Shown: positions 26,379 through 35,230, numbered from the stretch's first letter. The stretch is DNA of 64,000 nt from Fen-1254 sp963769605 (GCA_963769605.1 CAVYML010000005.1:1-64000); one strand, 5' to 3'. A program made the numbers and translations. The notes: generated from the letters alone by a model not told the origin.

Positions 26379-27089
26379 ATGATCTTTTGTCCGCTTTGTA
26401 ATGAATCGAATGATGAATTTGCGACAGTCTGTGAGCATTGTCATGGATTTTTGCAGAATCGAGTTATTCAGCTCGATTTATTTGATACCGCTTGGGGAAT
26501 TTTGGAAAACCCTCAAAAAACCTTTAGGACTATAACTCTTGCAAAGCATAAAACCTATGCTTTTTCTCTTTTCGCATTTTTCGGAATCGGACTTTTCTTT
26601 GCTTGCATCACCTTTTTAAATGCGGGGGATCGCTTCGATTCTTTGCTTCAGCTTATAATCGTTAGCATCCTTTGCGGCGCCGTACTTGGTTGCTGCCTAG
26701 CACCGCTGATCTCATTGATTCATTATCGATTGATAAAAACCGCACATGGACAAGGGCGCTTTAAAGATTCTCTCGCCGTCTCGGCATATTCGCTTGTTCC
26801 GATTGTTCTCTCAATTATATTTATTCTCCCTATCGAAATTTCAGCTTTTGGAATGTATTTTTTTACATTTAACCCGTCCCCCTCGACAATAAATCCAGGA
26901 TTGTATTTTATCCTTATTGGAATGAACGCACTCTGCATTCTTTGGGCGATCGTTTTATTCGTTCTTGGAACAAAAATTTCTTTTGGTGTAACCCTTATTC
27001 GTTCCCTTCTTGGATCTTTGGCAAGCATTATTATTACGGGTATTCTGTGCGTGTGGGGAATGTATTTAGCACTGCACAGATTTTTCTAA
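26379..27089 (+). CDS. Zinc-ribbon YIP1-type membrane protein
   Basis: 236 aa from the ATG at 26379 (MIFCPLCNESNDEF); the open frame extends upstream to 26334 but the zinc ribbon fits a start here. Cys4, Cys7, Cys18 and Cys21 (CPLC, CEHC) form a rubredoxin-like knuckle. A segment with the YIP1-family opening (DTAWGILENPQKTFRTITLAKHK) follows, then five to six membrane helices. Bacterial YIP1 proteins have no established function. It sits 9 bp before a small zincin gene, suggesting an operon. Confidence 0.75.
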   Translation: MIFCPLCNESNDEFATVCEHCHGFLQNRVIQLDLFDTAWGILENPQKTFRTITLAKHKTYAFSLFAFFGIGLFFACITFLNAGDRFDSLLQLIIVSILCGAVLGCCLAPLISLIHYRLIKTAHGQGRFKDSLAVSAYSLVPIVLSIIFILPIEISAFGMYFFTFNPSPSTINPGLYFILIGMNALCILWAIVLFVLGTKISFGVTLIRSLLGSLASIIITGILCVWGMYLALHRFF

Positions 27090-27098
27090 AGAGCGAAG

Positions 27099-27491
27099 AT
27101 GGTGACCCTGAACAGGTTTGAAGAGATAGTACAAAATATCTTTGCAAAATTACCGAAAGTATTTGGAGAAAAGATAGATAATGTTCATATTGTAGTAGAA
27201 GACTCTCCGTCTTCAGAGACTATCAAGAAAATTCGAGCAGGAAAAAACTCATTGCTTGGGCTGTATCAAGGGATACCACTAACGCAACGAGGGACCTGGT
27301 ATGGAGTGTATCCGACAATTCCGGATACAATAACTTTATATAAAAGTAATATCGAAGCAGTTTGTACGACAGAGAATGAGTTGTACGACAGAATTGAAGA
27401 AGTTTTACTGCATGAACTCGGGCATTATTTTGGGATGTCGGAGGATCAAGTACGAAATGCGATGAAGCATTATCAATCATCCACCAACTAA
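27099..27491 (+). CDS. Small zincin-like metallopeptidase (DUF1025 type)
   Basis: 130-aa single-domain protein with an intact extended zinc motif HELGHYFGMSEDQ (His105, Glu106, His109, Asp116 in HExxHxxGxxxxD). Length and pattern fit the minimal zincin family (COG3824), cytoplasmic because no signal peptide is present. GIPLTQRGTWYGVYPTIPDTITLYK is the usual preceding strand region. Activity in this family has rarely been shown. It lies between the YIP1 gene and a small dimeric-barrel protein. Confidence 0.85.
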   Translation: MVTLNRFEEIVQNIFAKLPKVFGEKIDNVHIVVEDSPSSETIKKIRAGKNSLLGLYQGIPLTQRGTWYGVYPTIPDTITLYKSNIEAVCTTENELYDRIEEVLLHELGHYFGMSEDQVRNAMKHYQSSTN

Positions 27492-27504
27492 AGAAAGAGC
27501 AATT

Positions 27505-27801
27505 ATGTCCAAAGTCATCTTACAAATTTCATATGAAATCGATGCGAGCAAGCGCGAAGAGTATTTATCACTCGCACAACAGTTAAAAGAGCATTTTCTT
27601 CAGGAACAGAAGAAGGATTATGCCATCTACGAAGTGAAAGGCAAGAAGAATTTCTTTGTCGAAGAATTTGTCTGTAAATCGATGGAAGAGTATGAAGCGT
27701 TGGAAGATGGTACGACGGAAAGCGGCGAAGCTCTGGTCAACAGACTGGAGTCTCTACTGAAAGACGGCAAAGCAAAGTACGCAACTCTTATTGAAATTTA
27801 A
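27505..27801 (+). CDS. Small dimeric alpha/beta-barrel-like protein, unknown function
   Basis: 98 aa, no signal peptide, rich in Glu and Lys. The order VILQISYEIDASKREEYLSL - YAIYEVKGKKNFFVEEFVC - MEEYEALEDG is reminiscent of antibiotic-biosynthesis-monooxygenase-like (ABM) ferredoxin folds, but I see no active-site pattern. SD AAGAAAGAG upstream. Last gene of the YIP1-zincin run, ending at a clear terminator. Confidence 0.6.
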   Translation: MSKVILQISYEIDASKREEYLSLAQQLKEHFLQEQKKDYAIYEVKGKKNFFVEEFVCKSMEEYEALEDGTTESGEALVNRLESLLKDGKAKYATLIEI

Positions 27802-27809
27802 TTTATTCC

Positions 27810-27845
27810 GCGGGCAGTTCGTTAAAAGAGGCTGCCCGCATTTTC
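27810..27845 (+). terminator. Rho-independent terminator after the 98-aa gene
   Basis: GCGGGCAG (27810-27817) pairs with CTGCCCGC (27832-27839); a short T-rich tail (ATTTTC) follows. Confidence 0.65.
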
Positions 27846-28047
27846 GGACAATTGTTTCATGCTTTCCATCAATTTGTATCTGCCTGCTGTCGCTTCATTT
27901 CATCTTTTTACTCTACACTCATCGTATTGCAATTTCCGTTCATTGAGCGTCATGGTGACTCCAATCATAAACTTCCTCAAAAAGAATGGCATAAAAACAC
28001 TTTTTTTTGTACCTTAATTATATCATATCATAAATTATTGAAAAACA

Positions 28048-28497
28048 ATGACACTAACGGAACGTATTAGTATAGATTTAAAGGCCGCCATGAAAGCGGA
28101 AGATCCGGTTCTGCTCAATACCATCCGGTCCATTCGTGCACAGATTATAGAATTTTCAAAGCGCGGTACGGGAACTGAAATCACTCCGGATGACGAAACC
28201 AGCATCCTGCTTGGAGCTGCAAAGAAACGCAAAGAGGCTATCGAAATGTACGAAAAAGGAAAACGCCAGGACCTTGCCGATCAGGAAAAGCGGGAACTGG
28301 ATATTATCAACGGATATTTACCGAAACCGCTGACCGTAGAAGAAGCCGAAAAAATCATTCAAAAAATCATATTTGATGCAGGCGCTGCATCCGCAAAAGA
28401 TTTCGGCAAGGTGATGCCTCTAGCAATAAAGGAATTAAAGGGAAAATTGGACGGCAAAATCGTGCAGGAAATCGTCAAACAAAAATTGGGAAGCTAA
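28048..28497 (+). CDS. GatB/YqeY domain-containing protein
   Basis: 149 aa, all-helical YqeY family (MTLTERISIDLKAAMKAEDPVLLNTIRSIRA at the N-terminus, IINGYLPKPLTVEEAEKII in the middle, GKVMPLAIKELKGKLDGKIV at the end). The family resembles the tRNA-binding tail of GatB and is suspected to influence tRNA amidation or translation. Six bases separate it from cvpA. The sequence TTTGTACCTTAA upstream resembles one before glgA. Confidence 0.9.
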   Translation: MTLTERISIDLKAAMKAEDPVLLNTIRSIRAQIIEFSKRGTGTEITPDDETSILLGAAKKRKEAIEMYEKGKRQDLADQEKRELDIINGYLPKPLTVEEAEKIIQKIIFDAGAASAKDFGKVMPLAIKELKGKLDGKIVQEIVKQKLGS

Positions 28498-28502
28498 AAA
28501 AT

Positions 28503-29048
28503 ATGACACTCGACATCATGATCGGCGTTCCGATAATTCTTGCCATGCTTTCCGGATTGAGGGACGGTCTTGTACGCAAGACTGTTGCTTTGATTTTAAT
28601 GGTTCTAACTCTCTTTGTCGGACAGTTGTATATGCATGATGTCGGGAATTTTTTAATCCGCAACAGTATTGCATCGCCCGAGTCCGCGGCACGGAGAGGA
28701 TTTTATTGCATTTTTTTTGGCGTTGGAATCGTTCAGTCCATTTTGTACCGCTTTATCACTGGTAACTTCAAAATCGGCGGTTTCATCGACCGCATCGGCG
28801 GTACACTCGTCGGATTCGTCCAGGGAGTGGTTTTTACGAGCATTATGCTGATGATGATGTCGCTTACGGGATTCCCGGATCGATCGATGATAAGGGATTC
28901 GCAATTTTATAAACCAATTGTTAATATTGCGCCGGAACTTTTAGATGCAATATCGTCTGTTCAGTCCGAAGAGATTGATCGCATCAAAAAAATGAATTCA
29001 CCGGATGTCCAGAAAAATTCTCCGAATAAGATAAAAAGCAAAGAATGA
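28503..29048 (+). CDS. CvpA family membrane protein
   Basis: 181 aa with four predicted membrane segments (DIMIGVPIILAMLSGLRDGL, then KTVALILMVLTLFVGQLY and two more), matching CvpA, linked in E. coli to colicin V production and envelope homeostasis. The C-terminal tail is charged (EEIDRIKKMNSPDVQKN). It lies between yqeY and mutS2, an order I recall from FCB genomes. Confidence 0.83.
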   Translation: MTLDIMIGVPIILAMLSGLRDGLVRKTVALILMVLTLFVGQLYMHDVGNFLIRNSIASPESAARRGFYCIFFGVGIVQSILYRFITGNFKIGGFIDRIGGTLVGFVQGVVFTSIMLMMMSLTGFPDRSMIRDSQFYKPIVNIAPELLDAISSVQSEEIDRIKKMNSPDVQKNSPNKIKSKE

Positions 29049-29067
29049 AGACGGGGGAGAACGATCA

Positions 29068-31446
29068 TTGAGCGTGTATGATGCAGTGCAGCAGACCTCT
29101 CTCCAGACGAATCTCAGGAAGCTCGAATTCCATAAAGTACTTGCACGCATTTCCGATTTTACTGTCTCGGAGACCGGACGTGCCGCCGTTTTGCTGATTA
29201 TACCGAAGGCTGATCCACGAACCATCACTCTTGAACTGCAAAAAGTTTCCGAAGCGAAAGAGTTGCTTATTACAGAAGGGGACATTCCTCTCGACGGATT
29301 TAAAGATATCCGCGCATCGCTCAAGAAACTGAGGATTGAGAACAGTTCCCTTACGGCGGAAGAATTATTGGAAATTGCTCAAACTCTGCGCGCATCGAGG
29401 ATGCTGAAGATATTCTTGGGTAAAAAAGAAAGAACTCAGCCGAATCTTTTTCCGTATATAAAAAATTTATTCGCCGATACGGTTATCGAATTCAACATCA
29501 CGCAAGCAATCGACGAAAAAGGATTTATCCGGGACGGTGCCAGCAAGGAATTGCGGGAAATACGTCAGCGACTGATTTATGCTAACGATGCACTGAGGAA
29601 AAAATTGGATTCTATTCTACATCAGATTTCCGGCCAGGAATACCTCCAAGAAGAAATCGTTACTACACGAGACGGACGCTTAGTGATTCCGGTTAAAACC
29701 GAATACAAGAATCGTGTTTCCGGATTTATTCACTCCAGTTCGGCGAGCGGAGCAACCGTTTTTATCGAACCGACCGAATCACTTGAACTAAACAATGCTC
29801 TTCGGGAGCTTCAACTTTCCGAACAAAGAGAGATCCAGCGAATACTTTCCGAGTTGACGAGGCAGGCGGCGGTCATCCGTGAACCACTGAACTGTACGCT
29901 CCAGACTCTCACAGAGCTCGATGTTATTGTGGCACGTGCAAAATATTCGATTGAAATTATCGGGTTTGCGCCAGCGTTATCTGAAACACCGATTTTAAAA
30001 TTTCGTGATGCCCGCCACCCGATACTCCTCCAGCACCTTAAAAGGGAACAGATCGTTCCGCTGACTCTCGAACTGGGAGAGTATGCAAAGACACTTGTGA
30101 TTACCGGTCCGAATGCCGGCGGCAAAACCGTTGCACTCAAACTTGCAGGCCTGCTTTGTATGTGCGCACAGGCTGGGATTCATATCCCCGCGGCTCCCGA
30201 TTCCATTATCTTTCCTTTTACTGCTTTTTTTGTAGATATCGGAGATGACCAATCGATCGATAACGATCTCAGCACTTTCAGTTCTCATTTACTTGAGTTG
30301 AAGAAAGTGCTGGATGACGCAGACGGCTCATCTCTCGTTCTGTTGGATGAAATCGGATCCGGGACCGATCCGACAGAAGGAGGAGCTCTGGCGGCCGGTA
30401 TTTTACAGGAATTGACCCGGCGCGGCGCTATAACGATTGCCACGACACATCACGGCATGCTGAAGGCTTTTGCGCATGAGGCATCGAATGTTGTCAATGG
30501 ATCGATGGAATTCGACCAGTCAACACTGACGCCGACATACAAGTATAGGCACGGTGTTCCAGGCGGAAGTTATGCATTCGAGCTTGCAGGGCGAATTGGA
30601 ATTGATCAAAAAATTTTAAACCAATCGAAGGAATTCATTGGAGATTCAAAGGTTAGAGTAGAATCCCTCTTAATGAATCTTGAACAAAAAATGCAGGAAT
30701 ATGTATCCAAATTTGAGGAAACTGAAAAGGAAAAATCGAAGCTTGAAATGCTGGTTAAATCGTACGAACAAAAAAATTTGCAGCTTAAGAGAGAAGTTGC
30801 TTTGATTAAGAAAAAGGCGGTAGAGGAAGCACGTGAAATTGTTTCCGATGCACATGCAAAGATCGAAAAATCAATACAGGATATACGTGAGCACCAAGCA
30901 GATGCTGAAAGTATTCGTTTATCAAAAGAAGCGCTGGCCGGATTAAAGAAGAACATCGCCATACTGACTCCAAAAGAAGAAAGCATTGAAAGAAATGAAA
31001 CTTTTACAGTTGGGGATAAGGTCAAATTGAAACTCGGGAACGGAATAGGAGAGATTTTTTCTTTCTCCGGAGAAGCAGCCAATGTCATTTCGGGAACCTC
31101 AAAATTAAGAATTCCTCTCAAGGACCTGGCAAAAGCAACGGAAAAATCTTTCCATATCACTTCACATACAGCGGATCAACTTCATACGATAGAAGCAAAA
31201 AATGAAATAGATCTGAGAGGCCTATTAGGAGATGAAGCTCTCCAAGAGACACAAATATTTTTAGATAATGCTTATTCTGCCGGTCTTTTGCGTGTCGACA
31301 TTATTCACGGAAAAGGAACAGGGGCATTGCGCAAGCGTATTACAAGTTTTTTAAAAAGTTACCCGCATATCAAGTCGTTTCGTTTGGGAGAATGGAATGA
31401 GGGGGGAACAGGAGTCACTGTTGTGGAGTTCAATAATGAGGGGTGA
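29068..31446 (+). CDS. mutS2: Endonuclease MutS2
   Basis: 792-aa MutS paralogue with a C-terminal Smr nuclease domain; acts on recombination intermediates or, in some species, on collided ribosomes. Walker A TGPNAGGKT (346-354), Walker B/D-loop LVLLDEIGSGTDPTEGGAL, TIATTHHGMLK, a coiled coil of about 530-630, and the Smr domain from about 710 (DLRGLLGDEALQETQIFLD, IIHGKGTGALRKRI). The frame opens at TTG 29068, preceded by GGGGGAG; no nearer ATG fits, so TTG is probably the true start. It is followed by a heptamer array. Confidence 0.94.
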   Translation: MSVYDAVQQTSLQTNLRKLEFHKVLARISDFTVSETGRAAVLLIIPKADPRTITLELQKVSEAKELLITEGDIPLDGFKDIRASLKKLRIENSSLTAEELLEIAQTLRASRMLKIFLGKKERTQPNLFPYIKNLFADTVIEFNITQAIDEKGFIRDGASKELREIRQRLIYANDALRKKLDSILHQISGQEYLQEEIVTTRDGRLVIPVKTEYKNRVSGFIHSSSASGATVFIEPTESLELNNALRELQLSEQREIQRILSELTRQAAVIREPLNCTLQTLTELDVIVARAKYSIEIIGFAPALSETPILKFRDARHPILLQHLKREQIVPLTLELGEYAKTLVITGPNAGGKTVALKLAGLLCMCAQAGIHIPAAPDSIIFPFTAFFVDIGDDQSIDNDLSTFSSHLLELKKVLDDADGSSLVLLDEIGSGTDPTEGGALAAGILQELTRRGAITIATTHHGMLKAFAHEASNVVNGSMEFDQSTLTPTYKYRHGVPGGSYAFELAGRIGIDQKILNQSKEFIGDSKVRVESLLMNLEQKMQEYVSKFEETEKEKSKLEMLVKSYEQKNLQLKREVALIKKKAVEEAREIVSDAHAKIEKSIQDIREHQADAESIRLSKEALAGLKKNIAILTPKEESIERNETFTVGDKVKLKLGNGIGEIFSFSGEAANVISGTSKLRIPLKDLAKATEKSFHITSHTADQLHTIEAKNEIDLRGLLGDEALQETQIFLDNAYSAGLLRVDIIHGKGTGALRKRITSFLKSYPHIKSFRLGEWNEGGTGVTVVEFNNEG

Positions 31447-31620
31447 ATGGAAAATAGTAAATGGTAAATGGTGAAGAGTACATGGTCATTAGGCGAGTGT
31501 AAAAAAAACCTGATATTCACGGTATTTATAAGACTACTCATTATGCTGAATACCCGTGTATGTAGATCATTAAATTATTTAGTTTACTTTTAACTATTTA
31601 TCATTGACCATTTACAGTTT
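31444..31620. repeat. Two degenerate heptamer arrays in inverse orientation
   Basis: 31444-31489: GAATGGAA, AATAGTA, AATGGTA, AATGGTG, AAGAGTA, CATGGTC. 31578-31620: the complementary theme TTTACTTTTAACTATTTATC, ATTGACC, ATTTACAG. The two arms enclose an 88-bp spacer that itself contains ATATTCACGGTATT / AATACCCGTGTAT. Located between mutS2 and purL. Confidence 0.8.
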
Positions 31621-31632
31621 TAAAAGGAATCT

Positions 31633-33867
31633 ATGAAAAATCGTCCTATCATCAAAGAAGAACCGGTTGTCGATTTAAACCTTGCAAAGCAGCATGGTCT
31701 GACAGAAGAGGAATATGAACAAATTCTTAAAATTCTGAAGAGAGTACCTACTTACACCGAACTAGGTATTTATAGCGTTATGTGGAGTGAACATTGCAGC
31801 TATAAGAATTCCATTGCATTACTGAAGACACTTCCAAGATCCGGTAAAGGTCTTTTAGTCGCTGCGGGTGAAGAGAATGCGGGACTAATCGACATTGGAG
31901 AAGGTCTTGCAGTTGCCTTCAAGATCGAAAGCCATAATCATCCATCGGCAATTGAACCGTATCAAGGAGCGGCAACAGGCGTTGGCGGCATTTTGCGCGA
32001 CATTTTCTCTATGGGAGCGCGTCCAATTGCAGCACTCAACTCTCTACGGTTCGGGAACCTTGATGATAAACGGGTTCAATATCTTTTTAAAAGAATTGTC
32101 AAAGGAATTGGAGACTACGGCAATAGTTTCGGCGTACCTACCGTTGCCGGAGAAATCTATTTTGATCCTTGTTATAGAACAAATCCGTTAGTCAATGCAA
32201 TGGCAGTCGGAATTGTAGAACATAACGGAATAGCGAAAGCATCTGCTACGGGAAAAGATAATTCCGTTATGATTGTCGGCTCGGCTACGGGCCGTGATGG
32301 AATTCACGGAGCTACATTTGCATCGGAAGAAATCTCTGAAAAGTCGGAGTCAAAACGACCTGCCGTGCAGGTAGGAGATCCTTTCGTTGAAAAGCTCTTG
32401 CTTGAGGCAACGCTGGAAGCAATAAAGACCGGATATATTGTCGGTGTACAGGACATGGGAGCCGCAGGTATCACATGTTCGACGACTGAAATGAGCGCTC
32501 GGGGTAAAACTGGAATGGATGTGGACCTCGCAAAAGTCCCGTTGCGGGAAACCGGAATGACGGCATATGAGGTTATGCTCTCAGAGTCGCAGGAAAGAAT
32601 GCTTTTCGTAGTAAAGAAAGGGCATGAAGAAGAAATAGCTAACATATTTAAAAAATGGGATATAGAAGCGGAAGTCGTAGGTAAAGTAACGGATGGACCG
32701 TTGGTTAAAATTAGAATCGGAAATATAGTAATGGCGGAGGTTAATGCTGAAACTCTGGTACTTGGAGGATCTGCGCCGATTTATCATCGAAAAAAGAAAG
32801 AGCCGGAATATCTTGCAGATATTCAAAAATTCCAAATTGAATCCGTGCCGGAAGAAAAAGATTATTCAAAAAGCCTGCAGAAATTGCTTGGGCGTACATC
32901 GATTGCAAGCAAAAGGTGGGTATATCAACAGTATGATTCGATGGTTCGAACAAATACGATTACAAGCACAGCAGATGCTGCGGTTATCCGTATAAAAGGA
33001 ACAAAAAAAGCAATAGCGCTCAAAACCGACGGAAACGGCCGATATGTATACCTAAATCCTCGGCGCGGTGCAGAGATTGCCGTGGCAGAATCAGCACGTA
33101 ACGTTGTTTGCGTAGGTGCACGGCCAATCGCTATAACGAATTGCTTAAACTTTGGAAATCCATACGATCCGGAAGTCTACTGGCAATTTTTCGAGGCTAT
33201 TGGAGGCATGTGCGATGCATGTAATGCATTTGAAACACCAGTTACAGGAGGCAATGTCAGCTTTTACAATGAAAGCACAGAAGAAGCCATATATCCGACG
33301 CCAGTTATCGGTATGCTGGGTGTGATCGATGATGTAAAAAACATCTGTGATCATAGATTCAAATCGGTTGGAGATATCATCTGGGAGCTCGGAGTGAACT
33401 ATGGCGAGCTGGGCGGATCCGAATATCTTCAAATGCAAACGAATAAAGTTTACGGCAATGCACCTAAGCTCGATCTATGCAAAGAAAAAACGCTTTATAA
33501 TGTCGTTCTGAGGCTCATTCAAGAAAATTTAGTTAAATCTGCACACGACGTGTCGGACGGTGGAATTGCTGTAACGATGGCAGAATCATTGTTTGAAACG
33601 GGCCTTGGCGCAAAAATAGAACTTATAAACAAAGATTTGAGAATCGATAGTTTACTATTCGGAGAATCTCAATCCAGAATTATTATCAGTAGTTCAAGAG
33701 AAGCAAAGACTAAAATTTTAGAAATAACGGAAAAACAAAAACTCAAAGCTGCAATTATCGGAGAAGTCATAATAGAAGAAAAGCTTATTATAAATGATTG
33801 GATTGAAGAGAGTGTAGAGACATTAAAAGGAATTTATGAAAATGCGATAGAGTCTTGCCTGAAATAA
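31633..33867 (+). CDS. purL: Phosphoribosylformylglycinamidine synthase subunit PurL
   Basis: 744-aa ATP-dependent FGAM synthase of purine synthesis, small (three-subunit) type working with PurS and PurQ, neither of which is nearby. Motifs: SVMWSEHCSYKNSIALLK, the SHNHPSAIEPYQGAATGVGG nucleotide loop, VQDMGAAGITCSTTEM, CLNFGNPYDPEVYW, VTGGNVSFYNES and KSAHDVSDGGIAVTMAES. SD AAGGAA lies six bases before the ATG. Preceded by a heptamer array pair. Confidence 0.97.
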   Translation: MKNRPIIKEEPVVDLNLAKQHGLTEEEYEQILKILKRVPTYTELGIYSVMWSEHCSYKNSIALLKTLPRSGKGLLVAAGEENAGLIDIGEGLAVAFKIESHNHPSAIEPYQGAATGVGGILRDIFSMGARPIAALNSLRFGNLDDKRVQYLFKRIVKGIGDYGNSFGVPTVAGEIYFDPCYRTNPLVNAMAVGIVEHNGIAKASATGKDNSVMIVGSATGRDGIHGATFASEEISEKSESKRPAVQVGDPFVEKLLLEATLEAIKTGYIVGVQDMGAAGITCSTTEMSARGKTGMDVDLAKVPLRETGMTAYEVMLSESQERMLFVVKKGHEEEIANIFKKWDIEAEVVGKVTDGPLVKIRIGNIVMAEVNAETLVLGGSAPIYHRKKKEPEYLADIQKFQIESVPEEKDYSKSLQKLLGRTSIASKRWVYQQYDSMVRTNTITSTADAAVIRIKGTKKAIALKTDGNGRYVYLNPRRGAEIAVAESARNVVCVGARPIAITNCLNFGNPYDPEVYWQFFEAIGGMCDACNAFETPVTGGNVSFYNESTEEAIYPTPVIGMLGVIDDVKNICDHRFKSVGDIIWELGVNYGELGGSEYLQMQTNKVYGNAPKLDLCKEKTLYNVVLRLIQENLVKSAHDVSDGGIAVTMAESLFETGLGAKIELINKDLRIDSLLFGESQSRIIISSSREAKTKILEITEKQKLKAAIIGEVIIEEKLIINDWIEESVETLKGIYENAIESCLK

Positions 33868-34009
33868 AACTATAATTCAACATAATATATATTATAGAAC
33901 AATAAGAAAGCGGAAACTTAGCACTATTCTTTGAAAAATAAAACGTTTTTATATTTATTTACATCACAGATCCAAACAGTCCAAATATTTGTAATTCTAA
34001 AGCGTTACT

Positions 34010-34045
34010 CAAAAAAAATCCCAATCGCAAAAAATCGATTGGGAT
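34010..34045 (-). terminator. Strong terminator of the pilin-like gene
   Basis: On the minus strand ATCCCAATCG and CGATTGGGAT (34036-34045 / 34018-34027) form a perfect 10-bp stem with an 8-nt loop, followed by eight T residues (34010-34017). Confidence 0.8.
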
Positions 34046-34066
34046 AATATTACGACGTTAAAAATC

Positions 34067-34465
34067 TTATAGGAAATCTCCGCCGTAAGCCCATGTTGTG
34101 GATGGGCGTCCATCCGAACCAATAGTAACAGTAATTGTGTTGGTTGGAGCCGAAGCCGATGATCCTACAATCGTGACTGTTTGAGCAGCAACAGTTACGC
34201 TGTAACTTCCGTTTTCATTCGTCTTCAATTTTGACGGAATGTTATAAGTAGTTCCGTTGCCAGTATATGCATTTCCTCCACCACCCATAGAAGTAGGCCG
34301 AATGCGAAATTGATATGCATTGGCAGCAAGATTGTTGATATCGTTGACTATTGCGTCTTTATTAGCTTGTATGCTTTGTGCGCTGAAAAGACTCAATCCG
34401 ACAGCGATTGCTATGCCCACGATAATTACACCGAGAATAATGAGCAAAAGTTGTTGTTGTCCCAT
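34067..34465 (-). CDS. Pilin-like secreted protein, copy 1
   Basis: 132 aa. The N-terminus MGQQQLLLIILGVIIVGIAI resembles a mature type IV pilin helix, but the leader would be only MG and the usual Glu5 is absent. After the helix comes a polar linker (QANKDAIVNDINNLAANAYQ), a Gly-rich loop and a beta-rich C-terminus ending TWAYGGDFL. There are no cysteines. Hand alignment with copy 2 gives about 70% identity. It has its own control region with a sigma-54-like promoter and ends at a strong terminator. Probably a surface filament or pseudopilin-like subunit; I know no named family. Confidence 0.75.
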   Translation of the reverse strand: MGQQQLLLIILGVIIVGIAIAVGLSLFSAQSIQANKDAIVNDINNLAANAYQFRIRPTSMGGGGNAYTGNGTTYNIPSKLKTNENGSYSVTVAAQTVTIVGSSASAPTNTITVTIGSDGRPSTTWAYGGDFL

Positions 34466-34516
34466 AAAATTTTTCCTTCAAAAAAGTGGTTATTTGGTGG
34501 ACTTAACTATATATAT

Positions 34517-34532
34517 GTCAAAATCCATACCA
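34517..34532 (-). promoter_or_regulatory. Sigma-54-like (-24/-12) promoter, copy 1
   Basis: TGG-N10-TGA: TGGTATGGATTTTGAC. The GG-to-G spacing matches the RpoN consensus TGGCAC-N5-TTGC; the last C is A here. Start of transcription would be near 34505, about 40 bp before the ATG. Confidence 0.55.
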
Positions 34533-34582
34533 TATCGATGAGTGGCTTTTAATGTCAATTTTAGCGACTTTGCGGAATTTAA

Positions 34583-34597
34583 CGGTAATATTTACCG
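34583..34597 (-). promoter_or_regulatory. Palindrome CGGTAATNATTACCG, copy 1
   Basis: CGGTAATATTTACCG on the plus strand, a near-perfect dyad centred about 65 bp upstream of the promoter box, at roughly -85. Likely enhancer site for an activator dimer. Confidence 0.6.
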
Positions 34598-34763
34598 GGG
34601 TAGTTCGTTATAGTAGTAATAAAGGACAAATTTAGTCGTAAGGATTTTACCTGTGATTAGTCCTGCACAGAAAGGCAGCATTTCTAATGTTATATGGTCG
34701 ATAAAAAAATCTTTGCCTATTTCATTCACTCCACAACTATGAATCGTTTGGAAAATATAAATT

Positions 34764-35165
34764 CTATAGGAAATCTCCGGTGTATGACCACGTTGTAGAT
34801 GGAAGTCCATCCGAACCTATGGTGACTGTAATTGTGTTAGTGGGATCTAAAGCTGATGTCGCTGTTACTACAATTGCCTGAGCTGAGACATTTACAGAAT
34901 AAAATCCATTTTCATTTGATCTCAAATTTGATGCGATGGTATAAATGATACCATTAGCACCAATATATGAATATCCACCTCCACTCATTGAAGTAGGATG
35001 AATACGAAATTGATACGCATTGGAAGCAAGATTGTTGATATCATTGATCATTGCATCTTTATTCGCTTGTATGCTTTCCGCTTTAAACAGACTTACTCCC
35101 AGTGCAATTGCAATACCAACGATAAGGACGCTTAAAAGGATAAGCAAAAGTTGTTGTTGTCCTAT
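34764..35165 (-). CDS. Pilin-like secreted protein, copy 2, apparent ATA start
   Basis: 133 aa if read from ATA at 35165-35163, where the sequence aligns base for base with copy 1 (ATA GGA CAA CAA CAA against ATG GGA CAA CAA CAA) and GAAAGGAACGTAAC supplies a ribosome-binding site. The next conventional start is TTG at 35147, which would remove GQQQL and part of the hydrophobic helix. Body and C-terminus parallel copy 1 (SIQANKDAMINDINNLASNA, TNTITVTIGSDGLPSTTW, GDFL end). The frame is intact and conserved, so selection appears to have kept it. Tandem duplicate of copy 1. Confidence 0.7.
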   Translation of the reverse strand: MGQQQLLLILLSVLIVGIAIALGVSLFKAESIQANKDAMINDINNLASNAYQFRIHPTSMSGGGYSYIGANGIIYTIASNLRSNENGFYSVNVSAQAIVVTATSALDPTNTITVTIGSDGLPSTTWSYTGDFL

Positions 35166-35214
35166 GTTACGTTCCTTTCACACAGTTCATTATTGGTGGA
35201 TCTGACCAAATTTA

Positions 35215-35230
35215 AGCAAAATTCATTCCA
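35215..35230 (-). promoter_or_regulatory. Sigma-54-like (-24/-12) promoter, copy 2
   Basis: TGGAATGAATTTTGCT: TGG and TTGC at exact RpoN spacing (GG and GC twelve bases apart, first base to first base). Better match than copy 1. Confidence 0.6.

Larger units (their letters stand above)
34466..34763 (-). promoter_or_regulatory. Control region of pilin-like copy 1
   Basis: Minus-strand elements in order: GTGCAGGACT block (34659-34668) followed by ACAGGTAA (34646-34653), palindrome CGGTAAATATTACCG (34583-34597), -24/-12-like promoter TGGTATGGATTTTGAC (34517-34532), then GAAGGAAAAATTTT before the ATG. The same elements in the same order precede copy 2. Confidence 0.65.

Noticed and set aside
34620..34690. 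Conserved GTGCAGGACT block as a cyclic-di-GMP riboswitch
   Set aside because: It lies upstream of the predicted promoter and lacks the GEMM core, so it would not be in the transcript if the promoter call is right.
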